64,000 nt of DNA from Ovoidimarina sp039190895. Its GTDB lineage: Bacteria; Pseudomonadota; Alphaproteobacteria; Rhodobacterales; Rhodobacteraceae. Positions 1 through 8,458 of the stretch are shown here, piece by piece. Every line of letters starts with the position of its first letter. Positions within the stretch are counted from its first letter, which is position 1. Both the position numbers and the translations under genes were made by a program. The notes beneath the pieces are model-generated. The model ran no database searches and was not told where the DNA came from. It saw only the letters and a list, made by a program, of their open reading frames with translations. The stretch covers positions 1 through 64,000 of the forward strand of contig JBCCXY010000003.1 in NCBI GenBank assembly GCA_039190895.1, given 5' to 3'.

Positions 1-23
1 CGCCGCTGCTCAGCGTGCCGTGG

Positions 24-212
24 CTAAACCGTGCGTTTGTTTTCTTCAACCACGACGATATGCGGCGGCGAAAGCTGGAAGCCAGAATTGTTGGGCTCCT
101 GATCACCATCATCCAGAACCGCGACCGTTATGGCTGCGCCTGCGGCCGCGCCCACAGCCGCCGCAAGCAGCGTTTGCCATGGCGGTGGCTTTGTTGGGTT
201 GCCATTTGACAT
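24..212 (-). CDS. Small hypothetical single-pass membrane protein (62 aa)
   Basis: I do not recognise this protein. It has a short polar, proline-containing start, one hydrophobic Ala/Gly/Val-rich segment at about residues 14-33 that could cross the membrane, then an acidic and polar tail. The ATG is preceded on the minus strand by a convincing Shine-Dalgarno (AGAGGAG) about 8 bases upstream, which argues that it is translated. It starts only 18 bases after the premature stop of the truncated ABC ATPase, in the place where the rest of that ATPase would be expected. It may be co-transcribed with the importer genes upstream. Function unknown. Confidence 0.5.
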   Translation of the reverse strand: MSNGNPTKPPPWQTLLAAAVGAAAGAAITVAVLDDGDQEPNNSGFQLSPPHIVVVEENKRTV

Positions 213-230
213 GCCTGTTTCTCCTCTTTG

Positions 231-476
231 TTATTGCTTGTCGAGTTTGGGGTCGTGGACCTCTTGCCCCTCGACGGTGATGGAGCCCTGCTGGATGTCG
301 TTGAGCGCGTTGATGCAGCGGATGAGGGTGGATTTGCCGGAGCCGGAGGGGCCGATGATGCAGATGACCTCCCCCTTCATGACGTCGAAGGTGACGCCCT
401 TGAGGACTTCGAGGTCGCCGAAGGATTTGCGGACGTCCTTGAGGGAGATGATGGGTTGGTCGGGGGTCCAGGTCAT
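231..476 (-). pseudogene. Truncated amino-acid ABC transporter ATPase (N-terminal 81 aa only)
   Basis: The sequence is the N-terminus of a polar amino-acid importer ATPase (GlnQ/AapP type), with the Walker A loop GPSGSGKST at about residues 41-49 and the family string ending EVHDPKLDK. It then stops after 81 residues; family members are about 240-260 residues long. The Q-loop, ABC signature, Walker B and H-loop are all missing, so this product cannot hydrolyse ATP as a normal subunit. It lies downstream of the matching binding protein and two permeases, where the ATPase is expected. The stop is followed by an unrelated small ORF, so sequence was replaced or deleted rather than merely frameshifted. 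The importer would need an ATPase from elsewhere. Confidence 0.8.
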
Positions 477-510
477 GTGGGCGCTCCGGTTGAATTTGAT
501 GCGATGAGCC

Positions 511-602
511 GCGCTATCGATGGGCCCTGGTGTCGCCGTCGATCTGAGCGGCGCGCTGGTGGTGACGTATCGCCGGGCCTGGGGAGGGCCCGTCGATAGC
601 GC
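511..602. repeat. Long palindromic intergenic repeat, copy 1
   Basis: The ends are an 18-bp inverted repeat (GCGCTATCGATGGGCCCT at 511-528 against AGGGCCCGTCGATAGCGC at 585-602) with one mismatch that would form a G-U pair in RNA. The interior (about 530-590) closely matches copy 2 near 5084-5141, sharing GTGTCGCCGTCGATC and the block CGTATCGCCGGGCCTGGGGA. It sits just past the stop of the permease gene on the minus strand. This resembles REP/BIME-type elements; a role as a 3'-end hairpin is inference. Confidence 0.75.
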
Positions 603-647
603 GGCGGCCTGCGGCCGTGATTCCGCGCTGGGTGAGGCGTTCCACCG

Positions 648-1520
648 TCATAGTTTCACCGCGAAACGGCGCTCGAGGCCGATGGTGATGCGGGCGATGG
701 GGTAGCAGTAGGCGAAGAACATCACCAAGGCGAAGCCGTAGAAGGGGACGAGCAGTTCGGGGTGGTTGTCCTCCGCCTCCATCGCCTGACGGCTGAGGGT
801 GATCAGCTCTTCCACGCCGAGCAGCGAGCACAGCGGTGTCGCCATCGTGAGGATTGCATACCAGTTCATCCAGGGCGGGATCATCCGCTTGAAGCACTGC
901 GGCAGGATGATGCGCCAGAGGGTTTGGCGGCGGGTGAAACTGAGAGACTCGGCGGCCTCCCATTGGGCGGACGGGACAGAGTTGACGGCGCCGCGGACGA
1001 TTTCGGAGATATTCGCCATGATCGGCAGGCTGAGGCCGATGACGGCTTTCATCCATGCGGGGACGGGGATGATGAGGCCGAAGACCGTGATTTCGAACGG
1101 AAAGGCCAGTAGGACGATGAACAGCAGGACCAGCCACGGCGAGTTACGGAAAAGCTGGGTGATGAACCATGAGATGCGCCGCGCGAGGCCGCTTTTGGAG
1201 ATCTGGCCAAGGCCCAGCAGGATGCCTGCAAACGTGCCGATGAGCATCGCGAAAAGCGAGATCAGGATGTTGAACAGGAACCCACTTTTGACAAGGAACG
1301 GCATCCAGCGGCCCAGCGCCTCGAACGCGTCGCCGGTGGTGAAGCCGCCCTGTGCGAAGGCCGCGAGCGGCCACGCCAGCAGGATCCCGGCGAGCCAGAG
1401 CGGCGGGATGGAGGCGAGCCAGCGGACGAAGAACATCTCATCATAGACCGGGCCGCTCAGCCGGTAGGGCTTCAGCACCGGCAGGTCGGTGCGGTGAAAG
1501 GGGATCGGTTTACTGGCCAT
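648..1520 (-). CDS. Polar amino-acid ABC transporter permease (second permease, 290 aa)
   Basis: Inner-membrane permease of the HisMQ/GlnP family, probably pairing with the preceding permease to form the channel of an amino-acid importer. It has an N-terminal cytoplasmic stretch of about 35 residues, a first hydrophobic segment around 38-55, then the conserved permease core with the EAA loop (EAAESLSFTRRQ, around residue 195) that docks onto the ATPase. The start overlaps the end of the upstream permease by 11 bases, indicating translational coupling. The expected downstream ATPase is truncated and is separated from this gene by a palindromic repeat. Substrate cannot be read from the sequence. 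Confidence 0.88.
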   Translation of the reverse strand: MASKPIPFHRTDLPVLKPYRLSGPVYDEMFFVRWLASIPPLWLAGILLAWPLAAFAQGGFTTGDAFEALGRWMPFLVKSGFLFNILISLFAMLIGTFAGILLGLGQISKSGLARRISWFITQLFRNSPWLVLLFIVLLAFPFEITVFGLIIPVPAWMKAVIGLSLPIMANISEIVRGAVNSVPSAQWEAAESLSFTRRQTLWRIILPQCFKRMIPPWMNWYAILTMATPLCSLLGVEELITLSRQAMEAEDNHPELLVPFYGFALVMFFAYCYPIARITIGLERRFAVKL

Positions 1521-2262
1521 AACCCGGTATCCGCATGCGTCGTTCCCAGTTGTTCATCCCGAAGACGAGGATGCCGACGAGGCCGATATAGACGACGAAC
1601 AGGAGCAGCATCGTGGGGTTCTGGGCGGACGGAAAGTCGTTCCAGACCGAGACGCTTTCGTAGAGCAGCTCGGGCACCGCGATGGCGTAGGCCTGCGTCG
1701 TCGTCTTCACGAGGTTCACGAGGTTGTTGTTGAGCGCCGGGATCGAAACCCGCAGCGCGAGGGGGAACACGACGTTCAGGAACGTCTGGGTTCGGGTCAT
1801 GCCGAGGGACTCGGATGCCTCACGCGTGCTGTCGGGGACGGCTTCGATGCCGGCGCGAAAAATCTCGACGTTGAAGGCGCCTGCGAAGAACGACAGCGAG
1901 ATGATCGCCCAGCCGACGTTGGAGATGATGGGCACCTCAAGCCAGCCGTCGGGCGAGTAGCTGGGGGTGAACTGCCCCAGCGCGAAGTAGAAGAACAGCA
2001 GTTGCACCAGCGGCGGGGTGTTTCTGAAGAACTGGATGTAACCCTGCACGATGTCGCGCAAAATCCGGTTCGGGGAGCCTTGCGCCCACGCCCCGACGAG
2101 GCCGATGACGACCGAAAAGATCACGCAGGCGACCGAGAGTTTTACGGTCATCCACAGGCCGGACAAGATGCGTCCGGCCTGCTTTGCCTCATAGACCCAG
2201 ATGAAGTTCCAGCGCGGGTACTCGGCTGCGAGTTCGCGGAAGAACTCCTCAATTCCCGACAC
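1510..2262 (-). CDS. Polar amino-acid ABC transporter permease (first permease, 250 aa)
   Basis: HisMQ/GlnP-family permease of about the usual length. The first membrane segment lies around residues 33-60, the motif RNTPPLVQLLFFY around 89-101, and the EAA loop EASESLGMTRTQ around 155-166, followed by the last membrane spans. It begins 3 bases after the stop of the solute-binding protein and overlaps the next permease by 11 bases, so all are almost certainly one transcript. Together with the neighbours it would form an importer for a polar amino acid. The exact substrate is not evident. Confidence 0.9.
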   Translation of the reverse strand: MSGIEEFFRELAAEYPRWNFIWVYEAKQAGRILSGLWMTVKLSVACVIFSVVIGLVGAWAQGSPNRILRDIVQGYIQFFRNTPPLVQLLFFYFALGQFTPSYSPDGWLEVPIISNVGWAIISLSFFAGAFNVEIFRAGIEAVPDSTREASESLGMTRTQTFLNVVFPLALRVSIPALNNNLVNLVKTTTQAYAIAVPELLYESVSVWNDFPSAQNPTMLLLFVVYIGLVGILVFGMNNWERRMRIPGYGQ

Positions 2263-2265
2263 GTG

Positions 2266-3108
2266 TTATTCGGGCTGGGGGGTCGTCTGCTTCAGGGTTT
2301 CCTGTTGATTGGCAAGGAACGACGTGGGCTTGATGCCCCACTTTTCCTCCAGCTCGATCAGCGTGCCGTCGATGTGCCAGTTGTACTGAAGACCGGACAT
2401 GAAGTTGCCGAAGATGCAGTCTTCTTCCGCTTTCGGCACGGCGAGCGCCCAGGGGCTGTCGTCTTCGGATGCGAGCGGCATTTCGAAGTCGTCCCAGTTT
2501 CCGGACGAAATGTCCGAGCCGATGGAGGAATCGTCATAGACGTAGGCAACGCACTTCTTGTCGCGGAGCGCCTGCTTGGCTTCGGCGGTGCCTGCGAATG
2601 CCACGACTTCAACGCCATAACGGTCTTCGACGATCTGGTTGTAGAACGCGCCCTGGATGCCGCAGACGGGCTTGCCGGACAGGTCTTCCCACGCGGTGAA
2701 GGCAAGCTCTTTCGGGGCCATCACGTTGGTGCCGGAGGTGTAGTAGTTGGGGCCGACGATGCCCACGATCTCACGCCGGTCGGGGCGGTCGGTCATGGTG
2801 GCGATCATCAGGTCGATCTGGCCCTGTTCGAGGAATTGCATGCGGTTGGAGCTGACGACGGCCATCAGCTCAAGCTCCACCCCCATGGCGTCGGCGACGA
2901 GTTGGGCCATATCGGCTTCCATGCCGATGATGGCGCCCGAGGTGTCGCGGTAGCCCCAGGGCTTGTAGTCGGCCTTGGTGCCGACGACGAGGGTGCCACG
3001 CTCCATCACCTTGTTCCAGGTGTCGTTGGTGCAGGCGGCGGCGACCGAGCTGGCGGTCATCGCGGTAAGGGCGAGGCCGGTCGCGGCCGCGTTCAGAATG
3101 GTCTTCAT
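2266..3108 (-). CDS. Amino-acid ABC transporter periplasmic binding protein (280 aa)
   Basis: Family 3 solute-binding protein. The mature domain begins after a Sec signal peptide of about 25 residues ending SSVAAA, and the typical family start GTLVVGTKADYKPWGYRD follows. The start chosen is the ATG at 3108, preceded by GGGAG; an in-frame ATG 27 codons upstream would place a charged stretch before the signal peptide and is rejected. It is the first gene of the importer operon. It delivers a small polar amino acid or related compound to the two downstream permeases; the ligand is not identifiable here. Confidence 0.88.
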   Translation of the reverse strand: MKTILNAAATGLALTAMTASSVAAACTNDTWNKVMERGTLVVGTKADYKPWGYRDTSGAIIGMEADMAQLVADAMGVELELMAVVSSNRMQFLEQGQIDLMIATMTDRPDRREIVGIVGPNYYTSGTNVMAPKELAFTAWEDLSGKPVCGIQGAFYNQIVEDRYGVEVVAFAGTAEAKQALRDKKCVAYVYDDSSIGSDISSGNWDDFEMPLASEDDSPWALAVPKAEEDCIFGNFMSGLQYNWHIDGTLIELEEKWGIKPTSFLANQQETLKQTTPQPE

Positions 3109-3250
3109 GTTACACTCCCGTTGTGATGCGTCTGGCGCACCTTTTGGTTTTTTGTGGCATGTCGTGAATGCCTTGGATGACGCAAACATAGCTCGGGGTG
3201 TCGGTCAAGCGGCGGAACGCGTCAGCGGTGCGTTCCCTTTTGAAACTGTC

Positions 3251-3274
3251 GGTAGGGTGGGCAATCTGCCCACC
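3251..3274. repeat. 24-bp palindromic intergenic repeat, copy 1
   Basis: The unit begins GGTAGGGTGG and its centre TGGGCAATCTGCCCA is a near-perfect inverted repeat. It lies between the binding-protein gene and the divergent cytochrome gene. Further copies are at 14390-14413, 14441-14464, 17739-17762 and 17791-17814. Confidence 0.85.
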
Positions 3275-3348
3275 GTTCCGGCACGCGCGGCGTAGCGCCA
3301 GAGTGCGAAGGCCCCTATCTGTGATGCGGGGGCAGGAAAGGCGAGTGG

Positions 3349-5010
3349 ATGAAGCGTGTATTGATCGGGCTGGCTGTATTGTGCGTTGGGGCGGGCGTGT
3401 TCGTTGCGAGTGACCCGACTTACGTGAAGGCCACGTCGGAGCGCTTTGAAACTGTTGAGCCTTCTTTGACTTCGGTGGAAGAGCGTGGGGCGGCGTATTT
3501 CGCGTTTGGTGACTTTGGGGCGCTGGATTCGGATACCCTGCGCGTGTCGGCGTCGCCGTGGAAGCTGATGGTGGCCGGGATCGCCCTACGTGAGGTCGAG
3601 GGTGACTTGAGCCGGGTGGGCGAGGTGGACGTCGCCGCTGTGTTCCGGCGGTTTGGATTTCATTCTCCGCAGAGTCTTGGGAACTGGCCCGAGGGGCTGC
3701 CGATGCCGGATATGTCGGTCCCGTTGGGGCAGAATGTCGGGCTGGCGGGTCGGGCTGTGCCGCCCTTGCAGGTGACGGTGGCGAACCTTGGCTGCGCGTC
3801 CTGCCATGCGAGCGTGATGTACGACGCGGACGGGATGCCGGACACGACTCGGGTTTGGCTGGGGATGCCGAACGGGTCGATCAATCTGGAGGCCTATCTG
3901 GTCGCGCTGTTCGAGGGGTTTCGGGATCACGGGGATGATCCTGATCTGATGATGAGCGCGGTGGAGGCGCTGTTTCCGGAGACCTCGTGGCAGGAGAAGA
4001 TGACGCTGCGGCGGTTCATTCTGCCTGCCGTGATGGGCGAGGTTGTCGAGCGCGACGCCGCGTATGGGCGGCTGCTGCCGTATCGGGGGAGTTTGCCGGG
4101 GGCGACCAACGGGTTGGATTCGTTGAAGAACCGGCTGGGACAGATCCCGGAGACGGGGCTGGTGGAGGAGAGTGTGTTCAACTCTGTCCCCGATCTGGGC
4201 GGGCGGTTGTGGCGGCGATCTCTTCTGAACACGGGAACGTATACGGTGCCCGGCATAGATCATCGGGCCGAGACGGTGGCGAGTGATATCGACGCCGAAC
4301 ACCGGCGGGAGCTGGCGTCGATCGTGGCGTATTTTACTGTGCCGAGCATGGGGGTGACGAACGAGGTGGCGGAGGCGCATATCGGCGAGGCAGAGGCGAT
4401 TGCGGCGTGGATGATGGACTATGCCCCGCAGCCGTTTCCGGGGCAGATCGACGGTGGTCTGTTGGAGCGGGGGCGTGAGGTTTACGTCGAGGGGTGCGCG
4501 TCGTGTCATGGGACGTATGACGCGAGTGTGGAGGCCCCTGCCCTTGTGTCCTTCCCGAATTGGGAGGGCGATGTGGGGACGGATCGGCGGCGGATCGAGC
4601 TGACCGGGGAGGAGCTGGCGTCGGCGGTGAATGCTTCGTCCTACGGTGGGTATATCGATGCGCGGGCGGCGGAGGCGTACACGGCCCCGCCGTTGACCGG
4701 GATTTGGGCGAGCGCGCCGTATCTGCACAACGGGAGCGTGCCGACTTTGTGGCATCTGATGCGGCCAGAGGCACGGCCGGAGCGGTTTTGGGTCGGCGGG
4801 CATGCGCTGGATCTTGAGCGCGTGGGTCTTGCTGGGGTGGATGACGGTGCCGGGGGTTGGGGGCCCTTGCCGGGGTATGAGCCTTGGGCGATTTCGGAGG
4901 AGATTAATACCAGCGCTTTCGGGCTGGGCGCCGGGGGGCATGCGGTTGGGTTTGAGGGGCTGAGTGAGGCGGATAAGGCGGCTTTGCTGGAGTATCTGAA
5001 GTTGCTTTAG
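3349..5010 (+). CDS. Diheme c-type cytochrome, RoxA/peroxidase-like (553 aa)
   Basis: Exported protein with an N-terminal signal or anchor (hydrophobic residues about 4-20) and two covalent haem c sites, CASCH at residues 149-153 and CASCH at 383-387. The C-terminal part contains PYLHNGSVPTLWHLM, a motif seen in diheme proteins related to the rubber oxygenase RoxA and the MauG/CcpA peroxidases, where it supplies distal or ligand residues. It is therefore a periplasmic oxidoreductase; actual RoxA activity is not implied. It stands alone, divergent from the amino-acid importer, and its stop lies 8 bases before a long palindromic repeat. The start is the ATG just after a GAAAGGCGAG stretch. Confidence 0.75.
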   Translation: MKRVLIGLAVLCVGAGVFVASDPTYVKATSERFETVEPSLTSVEERGAAYFAFGDFGALDSDTLRVSASPWKLMVAGIALREVEGDLSRVGEVDVAAVFRRFGFHSPQSLGNWPEGLPMPDMSVPLGQNVGLAGRAVPPLQVTVANLGCASCHASVMYDADGMPDTTRVWLGMPNGSINLEAYLVALFEGFRDHGDDPDLMMSAVEALFPETSWQEKMTLRRFILPAVMGEVVERDAAYGRLLPYRGSLPGATNGLDSLKNRLGQIPETGLVEESVFNSVPDLGGRLWRRSLLNTGTYTVPGIDHRAETVASDIDAEHRRELASIVAYFTVPSMGVTNEVAEAHIGEAEAIAAWMMDYAPQPFPGQIDGGLLERGREVYVEGCASCHGTYDASVEAPALVSFPNWEGDVGTDRRRIELTGEELASAVNASSYGGYIDARAAEAYTAPPLTGIWASAPYLHNGSVPTLWHLMRPEARPERFWVGGHALDLERVGLAGVDDGAGGWGPLPGYEPWAISEEINTSAFGLGAGGHAVGFEGLSEADKAALLEYLKLL

Positions 5011-5018
5011 CCCGGAGG

Positions 5019-5154
5019 CGCGCCATTGACGGGCCCTCGACCGGCGATCTTCCCGGTGTTCTGCGATCTTTATCTCGGTCGTGTCGCCGTCGATCCGAAC
5101 GACGCGCTGATGGCTACGTATCGCCGGGCCTGGGGAGGGCCCGGCGATGGCGCG
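5019..5154. repeat. Long palindromic intergenic repeat, copy 2
   Basis: The terminal inverted repeat is CGCGCCATTGACGGGCCCT (5019-5037) against AGGGCCCGGCGATGGCGCG (5136-5154), with two mismatches over 19 bp. The right-hand 58 bp matches copy 1 (505-602) almost base for base. The left half is longer than in copy 1, which suggests an insertion or a divergent internal spacer. It lies directly after the cytochrome stop codon, in the convergent gap before the nitroreductase gene. Confidence 0.75.
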
Positions 5155-5199
5155 GCGGCCGTTGGCCTTGATTCCGCGCCGCGAACTGTTCGACCGTTT

Positions 5200-6162
5200 T
5201 TAGGGTCTTATGAGTTTGTCTGGGCTGAGGCGGGCCTTGGGAGGCTGTGCTCTCCCGGGATGAGGGCCGACGCGGAAGACGTTGATCAGGATTTGGTTTT
5301 CGGGGATTTTCAGGATGCTGCAGACCTCGGCGTTCGCGTTGGGGTCGTCGGCGAGGGCGGCCATGGGCCAGGCGGCGAGGTCGGCTTCGGTGAAGGCGAG
5401 CCAGAGGTCGTAGAATTGGCGGCCCGAGGTGAGGCGGTCTTCGCCCTCGGGGCGGTGGAAGGCAACGATGCCAGTGGATGTGATGGTTTTGCCGTATTCG
5501 GCGGTGATGGTTTTCGTCAGGCCGATCTTGTCGAGCAACGTGAAGACGGGGTTCGACAGGGCGATGCCGGCGCCGAGGGCTTCGATGCCGGACATGGCGA
5601 GGGCTTCGGCGGAGAGGCCGTCTTGCGACCAGCCCGGGTGGCTGGGTTTGAGGCGCATCCAGTGGCGGAGTTCATCGCGGAAGGCGCGGTCGCGCATGAT
5701 GGTGAGGCTGGTGGCGTCGTTGAGGCGGGCGAGGGCTTCGATGGTGTCTGCGTCAACAGTGAGCGCGGCATCGTCGCGGGCGTGGCAGAGTTGGTTCAGC
5801 GCAGTGGTTTGCGCGTCGGTTGGGGCGGAGAACCCGGCGCGGTAGCTGGTGCGTCGGGTGATCGGGCGCTCGGGCGGGGTGGCTTCGCCTGACGAGAAGG
5901 CGAGGCGGACTTCGTCGGCGGCTTCGGTGGCGCGGATTGTGTAGCCGCGTGATTTGAGCGCCAATTCAGTGCCGTAGAGAGCGGCGCCCATGGAGAGGCG
6001 GGCGTCTCGGTTGGTGGGGTCTCCGACGGGGAGGAACCGCTGGGGGTTGAGCGAGAGGATGAGGCCGTCGCCGTCAAGCCTCCACTGTGTGGGCTGAGTG
6101 TTGTGGGTGGAGGGGGCGAGGTTCGCCTCGGCCACCACCTGGGCCAGCGTCTCGGGCGTCAT
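5200..6162 (-). CDS. Acg-type nitroreductase / FMN-binding oxidoreductase (320 aa)
   Basis: The N-terminus contains APSTHNTQPTQWRL (about residues 16-29), the signature of Acg/Rv1355c-type flavin proteins of the nitroreductase superfamily, where these residues bind FMN. Length fits the two-subdomain members of that family. The start is the ATG at 6162, which overlaps the stop of the upstream gene (ATGA); a longer frame reading upstream from 6258 runs through that gene and is rejected. It is the last of five genes chained by 4-bp overlaps. In mycobacteria a nitroreductase domain is fused to a ThiF domain (Rv1355c), so the ThiF gene two genes upstream is probably a functional partner. Substrate unknown. 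Confidence 0.82.
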   Translation of the reverse strand: MTPETLAQVVAEANLAPSTHNTQPTQWRLDGDGLILSLNPQRFLPVGDPTNRDARLSMGAALYGTELALKSRGYTIRATEAADEVRLAFSSGEATPPERPITRRTSYRAGFSAPTDAQTTALNQLCHARDDAALTVDADTIEALARLNDATSLTIMRDRAFRDELRHWMRLKPSHPGWSQDGLSAEALAMSGIEALGAGIALSNPVFTLLDKIGLTKTITAEYGKTITSTGIVAFHRPEGEDRLTSGRQFYDLWLAFTEADLAAWPMAALADDPNANAEVCSILKIPENQILINVFRVGPHPGRAQPPKARLSPDKLIRP

Positions 6163-7271
6163 GTGAGCGCCTTTCGGTAGAGGTGGACGCGGTGGAGCTT
6201 GCGGGCGCCGGATTTCTCTTTTTGACGCAGGCTGGCGGGGTTTACGTCGGCGATCCACGTGTTGCCGAGGGTCTCGTACCCCGTCTGTTTGAGGGCAAGG
6301 ATGACGCGGCGGAGGACGACCCCGTTCACGCCTTTGCCCTGCCAGTCCGGCGCGACTGCGGAGAAAATCAGCACGGCGCGGCGGCTGGTGAACTTGTGCT
6401 TGATGAAGTGGAACGGCGCCGTGAAGCCCATGCGGGAGCGGATGCGGGCGAGAAACGGGTTCAGGTCGGGGACGACGAGGATCGTGGCGATGGGCTGTCC
6501 GTTGTGGCCGAGCATGGCGGAGATGCGGGGGTCGATGATCCAGGCCATGTCCTTGGCCTGGAAATGGAATTCTTCTTCCGAGACCGGGACGAACATCGGG
6601 TTTTGCGCGAAGGCGGCGTTCAGCAACTGCCGCGCGTCTTCCATCCGCTGGCGGACGTTGAAGCGGGAGATCTTGAGGAACGCGAAGGCGGGGTCGTCTA
6701 GGATCGCTTGCTGTTTGGTGCCGATGGCGGGGGCCTCGGTTGTTGTAAGGTCGACCTCAAACGTCGTCATGGGGAACTCGGGCGCATAGCCGTTGGCCTC
6801 CAGCAGCTTGGGGATATGGGGCGGGTTCCAGACGAGGTCGGTGTAGGGCGCATCGTCAAAGCCGTCGGTGACGATGCCAATTTGTTGCATCGCGGTGAGG
6901 TTGAAGTTGCCCACTATTTCGTCGTGACCGCGTTGGCGGCACCAGTCTTCGGCGGCGCTAAGCAGGGCGGTGGCCGCCTCGGGGTCGTCGGCGCAGTCGA
7001 AATAGCCGAAATAGCCCCGGTTCCAGTTGTGCAGCGTGTTGGAGCCGCCATGGACGTGGGCGGTGATGCGGCCGATGGGGGTGCCGTCGCGATGGGCGGT
7101 GAAGACTTGCAGGGTGCTGTCGGGTTGAGCGAAGAGCGGGTTTTTCGCTGTGTTCACAAAGCGTTCGAGATCGCTTTTGAGGGGCGAAACATAGGATGTG
7201 TCGGGCCCGTAGGCGTTGAAGGGCGCGTCGAAGAAGGCATCGAAGCGGCCGGTTTCGATGGTGAGCGTCAT
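6159..7271 (-). CDS. GNAT-fold acyltransferase-like protein (370 aa)
   Basis: The N-terminal half resembles the YghO-like group of GNAT-related proteins: a start with FNAYGPDTSYVSPL, then RGYFGYFDCADDPEAA near residue 84, and VGNFNLTAMQQIGI near 122. The C-terminal half contains a second region (APDWQGKGVNGVVLRRVI) that looks like a GNAT acyl-CoA-binding loop (consensus Q/RxxGxG/A). It is therefore probably a two-domain acyltransferase or an acyltransferase-derived ligase. It overlaps its upstream and downstream genes by 4 bp each, so translation is coupled. The acyl donor and acceptor cannot be deduced. Confidence 0.7.
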   Translation of the reverse strand: MTLTIETGRFDAFFDAPFNAYGPDTSYVSPLKSDLERFVNTAKNPLFAQPDSTLQVFTAHRDGTPIGRITAHVHGGSNTLHNWNRGYFGYFDCADDPEAATALLSAAEDWCRQRGHDEIVGNFNLTAMQQIGIVTDGFDDAPYTDLVWNPPHIPKLLEANGYAPEFPMTTFEVDLTTTEAPAIGTKQQAILDDPAFAFLKISRFNVRQRMEDARQLLNAAFAQNPMFVPVSEEEFHFQAKDMAWIIDPRISAMLGHNGQPIATILVVPDLNPFLARIRSRMGFTAPFHFIKHKFTSRRAVLIFSAVAPDWQGKGVNGVVLRRVILALKQTGYETLGNTWIADVNPASLRQKEKSGARKLHRVHLYRKALT

Positions 7272-8458
7272 GGGGTGCCTCGCTTGAGGGCGTCGCGTTC
7301 AGCGATCAGGCGCGCGAGGCCAAAGGCGGCTTGCAGGTCGCGGTCGGCGGTGGCGGAGATGCCCTGCGGTGTGCCGACGGCAATGCGGAGGGGGGAGTCG
7401 GAGACCACGAAGGCCTCACTGCCCGCATGGCGGCGGAGGAATTCGCGGAGTTGGCTTTGTTCCAACGTGTCGTCGCCGGGGGATTTCGGGAGGTCGCGGT
7501 GGCGCGCGGCCCCGGTGGCGTCGAAGGCGGTGCGGAGTTGGTCGAAGTCCTTGAGGTCGTCTTCGGAGACGATGGTGAAGCCGTCGGAGAGGCCCTGAAG
7601 GGTGGCAAGGTAGTCGTCGAGGCTTTTGGTGCGTCTTAGCGTGCCAATGACCGACCGGCGGGCGCGGGTGCGGCGGGCGGTCAGCGCCGCGAGAGCGATC
7701 AGCAGGGCGAAGACGGGGGCGGCGATCATGGCGGCGATTTGGGTGGTTACGAGGGTGCCCGCTTGCAGGTGGGCGCCGATGGCGAGGGCCGCGATGAGGG
7801 GGATGGCGAGGATGAGCGCGAGGGAGACTGCGAGGCTGCGGGCGGTTTGGGCGCGGTCCTCCAGGTTCAGGGCGATCCAGCAGACGATGAGCGCGGCGAG
7901 GCCGGACATGCGGACGGGGATGCCGAAGGGCTCACCCCGGAAATCGGTGAGGATCATTGGGAAAATCGCGACGAGGGCGAGGCTTATGCGGTTGATCGTG
8001 GCGTTTTCGATGGGGCTGAGGGTGCTGCGGTCGCGGGTGAGGACGAGCCAGGCGATGAGGGCGAAGGCGATGACCTGGTAGGCGAGGAGGAGGCGGACGA
8101 GGAGTGTCGAGGTCCACATTGTTGGCATGATGCCGACGAGGGCGGTGATCAGGGCGCCCGCTGCGATGACGGTTTTGACCCAGAGGGGGGCGTGGCGGCG
8201 GAGGAGGCCTTCGGCGAGGGTCAGGGCGGCGACGGGGACGGCGACGGCCATGACGACTGTGGCGGCGCGGAAGAGCCAGATGTCGGCGAGCCAGCCGACC
8301 GCGCGGAGGCCGTAGAAGGTGGCCGCGATGAACAGCAGCCAGCGGAAGCGGCGGGAGAGGCCGTCTTGCGAGGGGCCGATGTGGCGGTAAACGATGACGA
8401 GGCCCGCGACGGTCGACAGGGCGACGACGAGGTCGGGGAGGAGGTAAGGGTTGCTCAC
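7268..8458 (-). CDS. Multi-pass membrane protein of unknown function (396 aa)
   Basis: I do not recognise a named family. The first 270 residues contain about seven to eight hydrophobic helices (around residues 5-25, 38-55, 62-82, 92-112, 120-142, 158-176, 205-225 and 240-262). They are followed by a basic stretch TARRTRARR and a soluble C-terminal tail of about 125 residues with mixed helix and strand character. This layout, a membrane sensor-like domain plus a cytoplasmic tail, recalls 7TM signalling proteins, but no GGDEF, kinase or other catalytic motif is present. It is the middle gene of the overlapping five-gene cluster (4-bp overlaps on both sides) and may anchor the cluster's enzymes or report their product. 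Confidence 0.72.
   Translation of the reverse strand: MSNPYLLPDLVVALSTVAGLVIVYRHIGPSQDGLSRRFRWLLFIAATFYGLRAVGWLADIWLFRAATVVMAVAVPVAALTLAEGLLRRHAPLWVKTVIAAGALITALVGIMPTMWTSTLLVRLLLAYQVIAFALIAWLVLTRDRSTLSPIENATINRISLALVAIFPMILTDFRGEPFGIPVRMSGLAALIVCWIALNLEDRAQTARSLAVSLALILAIPLIAALAIGAHLQAGTLVTTQIAAMIAAPVFALLIALAALTARRTRARRSVIGTLRRTKSLDDYLATLQGLSDGFTIVSEDDLKDFDQLRTAFDATGAARHRDLPKSPGDDTLEQSQLREFLRRHAGSEAFVVSDSPLRIAVGTPQGISATADRDLQAAFGLARLIAERDALKRGTP

Noticed and set aside
2002..3126. 374-codon plus-strand frame over the amino-acid importer
   Set aside because: Antisense shadow of the permease and binding-protein genes, produced by strand-biased codons.
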